Of a stretch of 18,445 nt of DNA, positions 14,289 through 18,445 are shown one piece after another. The notes beneath the pieces are model-generated. The model saw nothing but the letters and a program-made list of their open reading frames with translations. It searched no databases and was not told the DNA's origin. Each line of letters begins with the position of its first letter. The stretch's first letter is position 1. A program made the translations under genes and the position numbers. This DNA comes from Clostridiales bacterium (GTDB lineage: Bacteria > Bacillota > Clostridia > Oscillospirales > Oscillospiraceae): contig JAHZBA010000041.1 in the NCBI GenBank assembly GCA_019423635.1, positions 1-18,445 of the forward strand, given 5' to 3'.

Positions 14289-15311
14289 CTATCCAAACAA
14301 CTCATAAATGGGGCTGGTATTGCCGCAGCTGCCGCGGATCTTCAGCGTCGGCTGCAAGATAATCTCCTGGGGCCCGCCGCCGTCCTCCCCGCCCTCGATG
14401 CAGTCAAAGAGCATCCGGGCGGCCACCAGACCCAGCCGGTGGGCCGGCAGCTCCAGGGCCGTCAGGGGCGGCGTCAGGATGGAGCAGACCTGGGAGTCCT
14501 GGAGGCAGGCCAGGGCCATATCCCGGGGAATGGCGACCTGCTCGTCCGCCGCGGCCTTGGTGACGCCGAAGGCCAGCTGGTCGCCGGCGGCGATCATGGC
14601 CGGGGGCCAGCTGCCGCTCTCAAAGAGCTTCTGGGCCGCCAGGTATCCCCCCTGCACGCTGTTCTCCCCCCGCAGAATCCGGCCCTCCGGGGGCAGGCCC
14701 GCCTCCTGCCGCGCCCTGCGGTATCCGGCGGCGATGGCCTCCATCTCCGCCAGAGGCGCCCGGTCCAGCAGCAGCGCGACCTCCGGATGCCCCAGCTTCA
14801 AGAGGTGGGCGGTCATCTGGCAGGCGCCCTTTTCGTAGTTAATCATGCAGAGGTTCCGGCAGCTCTCCGGCCCCCGGCCCCCCACGTGCACCCAGGGAAA
14901 CGACGGCTTCAGCAGCGGCCGCACCGCGCCGTCATCCAGCTGGGAGGACACCAGGATCAGCCCGTCCACCTGGCGGTTCAGCACCATTTTCAGGCACCTG
15001 AGCTCCTCCGCCGCCTCGGCGTAGGTGTTGCACAGCAGCACGGTGTGCTCCTTCTTCCGGGCAATCGCCTCCACGCCGGTGATGAGATCCACAAACCGGC
15101 GGTCGGCGATGTTGGGGACCAGCAGGGCGATGGTGCCGGTCTTGCCGATGTTCAGCCCCCTGGCAAACCAGTTGGGCTGGTAGTCCAGCTCCCGCATCAC
15201 CGCCAGCACGTGGTCCCTGGTTTCCGGCTGCACCTGCTGGGGGTGGTTCAGCACCCGGGAGATGGTGGCGACCGACACGCCGGCGGCCCTGGCCACCTCC
15301 TTGATGTTCAT
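14289..15311 (-). CDS. LacI-family transcriptional regulator
   Basis: The 340-residue repressor has an N-terminal helix-turn-helix (NIKEVARAAGVSVATISRVL, 2-21), a hinge helix YQPNWFARGLN (44-54) and a periplasmic-binding-protein-like effector domain from about 58 (TGTIALLVPNIADRRF onward). The family is cytoplasmic and binds paired half-sites as a dimer. ATG 15311 is selected because the product then starts at the canonical MNIKEVA; the longer frame from 15440 adds a non-conserved Arg/Gly-rich leader. A purine run, GGGGGAAG, precedes the start. It is divergent from codB-codA and upstream of the PreA-like gene, so control of cytosine use is likely. The effector could be a base or nucleoside, but sequence does not show which. 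Confidence 0.9.
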   Translation of the reverse strand: MNIKEVARAAGVSVATISRVLNHPQQVQPETRDHVLAVMRELDYQPNWFARGLNIGKTGTIALLVPNIADRRFVDLITGVEAIARKKEHTVLLCNTYAEAAEELRCLKMVLNRQVDGLILVSSQLDDGAVRPLLKPSFPWVHVGGRGPESCRNLCMINYEKGACQMTAHLLKLGHPEVALLLDRAPLAEMEAIAAGYRRARQEAGLPPEGRILRGENSVQGGYLAAQKLFESGSWPPAMIAAGDQLAFGVTKAAADEQVAIPRDMALACLQDSQVCSILTPPLTALELPAHRLGLVAARMLFDCIEGGEDGGGPQEIILQPTLKIRGSCGNTSPIYELFG

Positions 15312-15435
15312 GGACGCTTCCCCCTTCCCCCATGTCCCTCCGCACCGCGGCCGGCGGAAATCCGCGCGCGGCGTCTTCCGCAAACCCGACGGATTCCGCC
15401 GCGCACCTGTTCCTCCGTGCGGCTTACTACAAAGG

Positions 15436-15465
15436 ATCATATCACATTTCCCAGGCAGATTGCAA
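15436..15465 (-). promoter_or_regulatory. Promoter of the lacI-type gene
   Basis: On the minus strand TTGCAA (15465-15460) and TATGAT (15441-15436) are spaced by 18 bp, with TG one base before the -10 (extended -10). It gives a leader of about 118 nt to the start at 15311. Confidence 0.6.
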
Positions 15466-15474
15466 ATCCGGCGG

Positions 15475-15494
15475 TGAAAATGTAACTATTTTCA
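15475..15494. promoter_or_regulatory. Inverted repeat upstream of the lacI promoter
   Basis: TGAAAAT (15475-15481) and ATTTTCA (15488-15494) are perfect inverted half-sites separated by 6 bp, just upstream of the lacI -35. The half-sites resemble those of the codB operator but the spacing differs, so binding by the same regulator is uncertain. Confidence 0.35.
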
Positions 15495-15511
15495 TAATTT
15501 TGTAAAACACG

Positions 15512-15535
15512 CCAAAAATCCCCGGGAATTTTTGG
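15512..15535. promoter_or_regulatory. 24-bp near-perfect palindrome in the lacI-codB gap
   Basis: The arms CCAAAAAT (15512-15519) and ATTTTTGG (15528-15535) flank a CCCGGG core; 11 of 12 pairs match, the exception being 15520/15527. It lies between the two divergent promoters, 24 bp upstream of the codB -35. It could be a second regulator site or a weak terminator-like hairpin. Confidence 0.45.
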
Positions 15536-15558
15536 TATTTAAGATCTGTATCCGCCTG

Positions 15559-15587
15559 TGGACACGGGAAACCATTCGTGGTATAGT
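15559..15587 (+). promoter_or_regulatory. Promoter of codB-codA
   Basis: TGGACA (15559-15564) and TATAGT (15582-15587) are spaced by exactly 17 bp, with TG at 15579-15580 giving an extended -10. The predicted transcription start is near 15594, about 53 nt before codB. Confidence 0.7.
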
Positions 15588-15601
15588 GCTTCTTGTGTAT
15601 A

Positions 15602-15615
15602 TGAAACTAGTTTCA
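15602..15615. promoter_or_regulatory. LacI-type operator of codB-codA
   Basis: TGAAACTAGTTTCA is a perfect 14-bp palindrome at about +8 to +21 of the predicted transcript, where a bound repressor would block early elongation. It fits the LacI/GalR pattern TGAAA-N-CG-N-TTTCA except that the central CG is TA. The neighbouring LacI-type protein is the likely binder; CcpA is an alternative, though its sites normally keep the central CG. Confidence 0.65.
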
Positions 15616-15646
15616 AAAATGTGTGTGAATGTATGAGGAGGTTCCT

Positions 15647-16885
15647 ATGAGCGATCAAACCAAAACCGCCGCCCAGACGGTGGACGCCGACTACTCCCTG
15701 GAAGCGGTTCCCCAATCGGCCCGGAAGGGCTTTTGGAACATGTTCTTCGTCATGCTGGGCTTCACCTTCTTCTCCGCCAGCATGAGCGTGGGCGCGAAGC
15801 TGGGCAACGGCCTGGATCTTGGCGGCTTCGTCTGGGCCTGCATCATCGGCGGCATCATTCTCTCCGCCTACTGCGGCATCCTGGCCTTCATCGGCTCCGA
15901 CACCGGCATGAACATGGATCTTCTGTGCCGCCGGACCTTCGGCGCCAAAGGCTCCTACCTGTCCTCCGCCATTCTGGGCTTCACCCAGATCGGCTGGTTC
16001 GGCGTGGGCGTGGCCATGTTCTCCATTCCCGCCGCGGAGCTGCTGGGGATCAACGAGTGGGTGCTGACCATTGCGGCGGGCCTGCTGATGACCGCCACGG
16101 CGGCCACGGGCATGAAGGCCCTGGAGATCGTCAGCTACATCTCCGTGCCCCTGATCGTGATCCTGGGCGTGTACTCCATGGTCACCGCCACGGGAGCGGG
16201 CGGCGGCCTGGCGGCCATCTTCGCCCAGTCCGCCGGCGGCATCACCCTCTTCACCGGCATCGGCTTTGTCATCGGCTCCTTCATCTCCGGCGGCACCGCC
16301 ACCCCCAACTTCATCCGCTTCGCCAAAAACAGCAGAATCGCCGTGTGGACCACCGTCATCGCCTTCTTCCTGGGCAACACGCTGATGTTCTGCTTCGGCG
16401 CCATCGGCGGCGCCTTCACCGGCAAGGACGACATCTTCTATGTCATGATCGCCCAGGGCCTGGCCATCCCCGCCCTGATTGTGCTGGGGGCCAACATCTG
16501 GACCACCAACAACAACGCCCTCTACACCGGGGGCCTTGCCATGAGCAACATCACCGGCATCCGCATGAAGATCACCTCCTGGGTTGCCGGCATCGTGGGC
16601 ACGGCCCTCGCCATCTGGCTGTACTGGAATTTTGTGGGCTGGCTGAACATCCTCAACTGCGCCCTGCCCCCCATCGGCGTCATTGTGATCCTGGACTACT
16701 TCAAAAACCGCAAAAAGTACAAAGGCAGCTATCAGGAGGTCACCGTCAACTGGTTCAACATCGCCGGCATTGTGGTGGGCGCCATTGTGGCCAACCTCCT
16801 GCACTGGGGCATTGCGGCCCTCAACGCCATGGCAGTGGCGGCCGTCTGCTTCTTCCTGGGCGAGCTGCTCCGCAAAAACAAGTAA
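15647..16885 (+). CDS. codB: Cytosine permease, NCS1 family
   Basis: The 412-residue inner-membrane transporter imports cytosine, probably with a cation. It is colinear with E. coli CodB from memory: VPQSARKGFWNMFFVMLGF and TFFSASMSVGAKLG near the start, TQIGWFGVGVAMFSIP (about residues 114-129), GSFISGGTATPNFIRF in the middle, and LGANIWTTNNNALYTGGL later. Hydrophobic segments fit about 12 helices. ATG 15647 is chosen because AGGAGG (15636-15641) lies 5 nt upstream; an earlier in-frame ATG 15629 overlaps that site. It is followed after 41 bp by codA, so uptake and deamination are in one operon controlled by the operator at 15602. Confidence 0.93.
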   Translation: MSDQTKTAAQTVDADYSLEAVPQSARKGFWNMFFVMLGFTFFSASMSVGAKLGNGLDLGGFVWACIIGGIILSAYCGILAFIGSDTGMNMDLLCRRTFGAKGSYLSSAILGFTQIGWFGVGVAMFSIPAAELLGINEWVLTIAAGLLMTATAATGMKALEIVSYISVPLIVILGVYSMVTATGAGGGLAAIFAQSAGGITLFTGIGFVIGSFISGGTATPNFIRFAKNSRIAVWTTVIAFFLGNTLMFCFGAIGGAFTGKDDIFYVMIAQGLAIPALIVLGANIWTTNNNALYTGGLAMSNITGIRMKITSWVAGIVGTALAIWLYWNFVGWLNILNCALPPIGVIVILDYFKNRKKYKGSYQEVTVNWFNIAGIVVGAIVANLLHWGIAALNAMAVAAVCFFLGELLRKNK

Positions 16886-16926
16886 CAAAGACTGCGATCT
16901 ACGCGACATAAAAGGAGGATTTCACC

Positions 16927-18162
16927 ATGCTGTTTCAGAATCTGCGGATTGAAAACGCCGCGGAGCCCGCGGACATCCGGGTCGCCGACGGCAAGTTCGA
17001 GACCATCGCCCCCCATCTGGACCCCCTCCCCGGCGAGGAGGTGCTGGACTGCGGCGGCAAGATGGCCCTGCCCCCCTTCGTGGAGTCCCACGTCCATCTG
17101 GACACCTGCCTGACGGCGGGCCGGCCCCGCTGGAACCTCAGCGGCACCCTCTTTGAGGGCATCCAGTGCTGGGAGGAATACAAGCCCTTCCTCACCAAGG
17201 CGGAGGTCAAGGAGCGGGTGAACAAGGCCATCCGGCTCCAGGCCGGGAACGGCATCCAGTTCGTCCGGACCCACATCGACATCAACGACCCCAAGCTCAC
17301 GGCCCTGGAGGCCATTCTGGAGCTGCGGGAGGAGGTCCGGGACTACATCGACATCCAGATCGTGGCCTTCCCCCAGTACGGCATTTTAAGCTATCCCAAG
17401 GGCGCGGAGCTGCTGGAGCAGGCGCTGAAGATGGGCGCGGACGCCGCCGGGGCCATTCCCCACTTCGAGTTCACCCGGGAGTACTCCGTGGAGTCCCTGA
17501 ACATCTGCTTCGACCTGGCCCAGAAGTACGGCAAGCTCATCGACATCCACTGCGACGAGATTGACGACGAGGCCTCCCGGGGCCTGGAGACCGTGGCCGC
17601 CCGGGCCTACGAGACCGGGATGCGGGACATGGTCACCGCCTCCCACACCACCGCCATGCACAGCTACAACAACGCCTACATGATCCGTCTCATGCGGATT
17701 CTCAAGATGTCCGGCATGAACTTCGTGGCCAACCCCTGCGTCAACGTCCACCTGGGGGGCCGGGCGGACACCTACCCCAAGCGCCGCAGCATGACCCGGG
17801 TGAAGGAGCTCACCGCCGAGGGCATCAACGTCTCCTTCGGCTCTGACGACATCTTCGACCCCTGGAACCCCCTGGGCAACGGCAAGATGCGGGACCAGGT
17901 GTTCATGGGCCTCTACGCCGGCCACATGCTGGGCTACGACGAGATCGTGAACTCCTACAAGTTCGTCACCACCAACGCCGCCCGCACCCTGCACCTGGGC
18001 GAGGGCTACGGCATCCGCCCCGGCAACGACGCAAACTTCGTGATCCTGGACGCCAAGGACTGGTACGACGCGCTGAACTACGACGCGGCCATCCTCTACA
18101 ACTACCGCAGGGGCAAGCTGATCGCCTCCGCCAGGCCCGCGGAGAAGACGGTCCTGTTCTAA
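16927..18162 (+). CDS. codA: Cytosine deaminase
   Basis: The 411-residue amidohydrolase converts cytosine to uracil and ammonia in the cytosol, feeding pyrimidine salvage and nitrogen supply. The mononuclear metal site of the CodA family is intact: His55 and His57 (HVHLD), His208 and Glu211 (HCDE), His240 (SHTTAMH) and Asp307. Gln150 (AFPQ) and the substrate-contacting Asp308 are also present. Long runs match E. coli CodA as I remember it, such as GAIPHFEFTREY and NFVANP. One nearby change is Ser306 where E. coli has His before the Asp pair. AAAGGAGG (16911-16918) lies 8 nt before ATG 16927. It ends at a strong terminator. Relaxed specificity (isoguanine or related bases) is possible. Confidence 0.94.
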   Translation: MLFQNLRIENAAEPADIRVADGKFETIAPHLDPLPGEEVLDCGGKMALPPFVESHVHLDTCLTAGRPRWNLSGTLFEGIQCWEEYKPFLTKAEVKERVNKAIRLQAGNGIQFVRTHIDINDPKLTALEAILELREEVRDYIDIQIVAFPQYGILSYPKGAELLEQALKMGADAAGAIPHFEFTREYSVESLNICFDLAQKYGKLIDIHCDEIDDEASRGLETVAARAYETGMRDMVTASHTTAMHSYNNAYMIRLMRILKMSGMNFVANPCVNVHLGGRADTYPKRRSMTRVKELTAEGINVSFGSDDIFDPWNPLGNGKMRDQVFMGLYAGHMLGYDEIVNSYKFVTTNAARTLHLGEGYGIRPGNDANFVILDAKDWYDALNYDAAILYNYRRGKLIASARPAEKTVLF

Positions 18163-18183
18163 TCGAATCCCGTGTCACACCCG

Positions 18184-18212
18184 AAAGGGGGCGGCTGAAG
18201 CCGCCCCCTTTT
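18184..18212 (+). terminator. Rho-independent terminator of codB-codA
   Basis: AAAGGGGGCGGC (18184-18195) pairs with GCCGCCCCCTTT (18200-18211) around a TGAA loop, and TTTT follows the GC part. It lies 21 nt after the codA stop. The next bases, TTCAGCTTGTCCAAGAA, repeat a motif also found after the 5922-5953 and 6118-6145 hairpins. Confidence 0.85.
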
Positions 18213-18247
18213 CAGCTTGTCCAAGAACTCCTGACAGACAGTTCAGA

Positions 18248-18298
18248 CTCCCTCTTTGAGGGAGCCTTTTACAAGGAACGGGCGCACAATATGCGCCC
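18248..18298. repeat. Two small hairpins downstream of codA
   Basis: CTCCCTC (18248-18254) pairs with GAGGGAG (18258-18264) around TTT and is followed by CCTTTT, so it could act as a backup terminator. GGGCGCA (18280-18286) pairs with TGCGCCC (18292-18298). Both lie in gene-free sequence and appear to belong to the intergenic repeat that continues to the window edge. Confidence 0.5.
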
Positions 18299-18326
18299 GC
18301 CTCCCCCGTCTCTCGTCTCCCGTAAA

Positions 18327-18445
18327 GGCTTCCCCTTTAGGGGAAGCTGGCACGGCGGAGCCGTGACTGATGAGGGCGATTACCGGCAGGCCCACGCTGA
18401 ACGACCTCATCCGCCCCAGTGTGCGCACTGGGGCACCTTCCCCTA
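18327..18445. repeat. Composite inverted repeat (MITE-like), cut by the window end
   Basis: CTTCCCC (18329-18335) pairs with GGGGAAG (18340-18346); then come CTGGC, a CACGGC/GCCGTG stem (18351-18365) and GATGAGG (18369-18375). After 29 nt the inverse follows: CCTCATC (18405-18411), a 9-bp stem GCCCCAGTG/CACTGGGGC (18413-18434) and CTTCCCCTA at the edge. The outer arms are TAGGGGAAG and CTTCCCCTA. The variable stems differ in sequence while the frame is kept. The left half matches the layout of the 1-56 repeat. No open frame is credible. Confidence 0.6.

Overview
The window looks like chromosomal DNA of a GC-rich, anaerobic gut-type Clostridium relative, most likely Oscillospiraceae (the Flavonifractor/Lawsonibacter/Oscillibacter neighbourhood). 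This is inferred from codon use, clean AGGAGG ribosome sites, consensus sigma-A promoters, the gene families present and short palindromic intergenic repeats. Genus assignment is a guess. No tRNA, rRNA, CRISPR array, transposase or phage gene was seen.

Layout. 1-336 is gene-free and holds a hairpin repeat and GC-rich palindromes. 393-1315 (+) encodes a small XRE regulator translationally coupled to a ComF-type phosphoribosyltransferase. 1420-2439 (+) is an MreB/Mbl actin homologue with its own promoter, ending at two strong hairpins. 2688-4196 (-) is a sodium:neurotransmitter-symporter (NSS) family transporter. 4502-5905 (+) is a DUF2156-GNAT fusion protein. 5922-6145 is a dense cluster of five hairpins between two convergent transcription units. 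6199-12406 (-) is an F-type ATP synthase operon, atpB-E-F-A-G-D-C, read from a perfect-consensus promoter through a leader of about 350 nt. 12935-14056 (-) is a PreA/dihydroorotate-dehydrogenase-like flavoprotein with a two-cluster ferredoxin tail. 14289-15311 (-) is a LacI-family regulator, divergent from codB-codA (15647-18162, +) for cytosine uptake and deamination. The right end (18184-18445) holds a terminator and another member of the hairpin repeat family seen at the left end.

The most striking observation is in the ATP synthase operon. There is no separate atpH (delta) gene. Instead the alpha subunit carries about 80 extra N-terminal residues that read as the C-terminal, b-binding domain of delta. 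The delta N-terminal domain, which normally clamps the alpha N-termini, is absent. This is a mirror of the mycobacterial b-delta fusion and raises a stoichiometry puzzle, since F1 has three alpha subunits and one peripheral stalk. The c subunit also carries a cleavable-looking signal peptide and a non-standard ion site.

The second system is a cytosine salvage locus. The codBA promoter has a perfect 14-bp LacI-type palindrome just after its predicted start. The PreA-like neighbour has lost the catalytic Cys and several pyrimidine-binding residues of its family, so its substrate is probably different.
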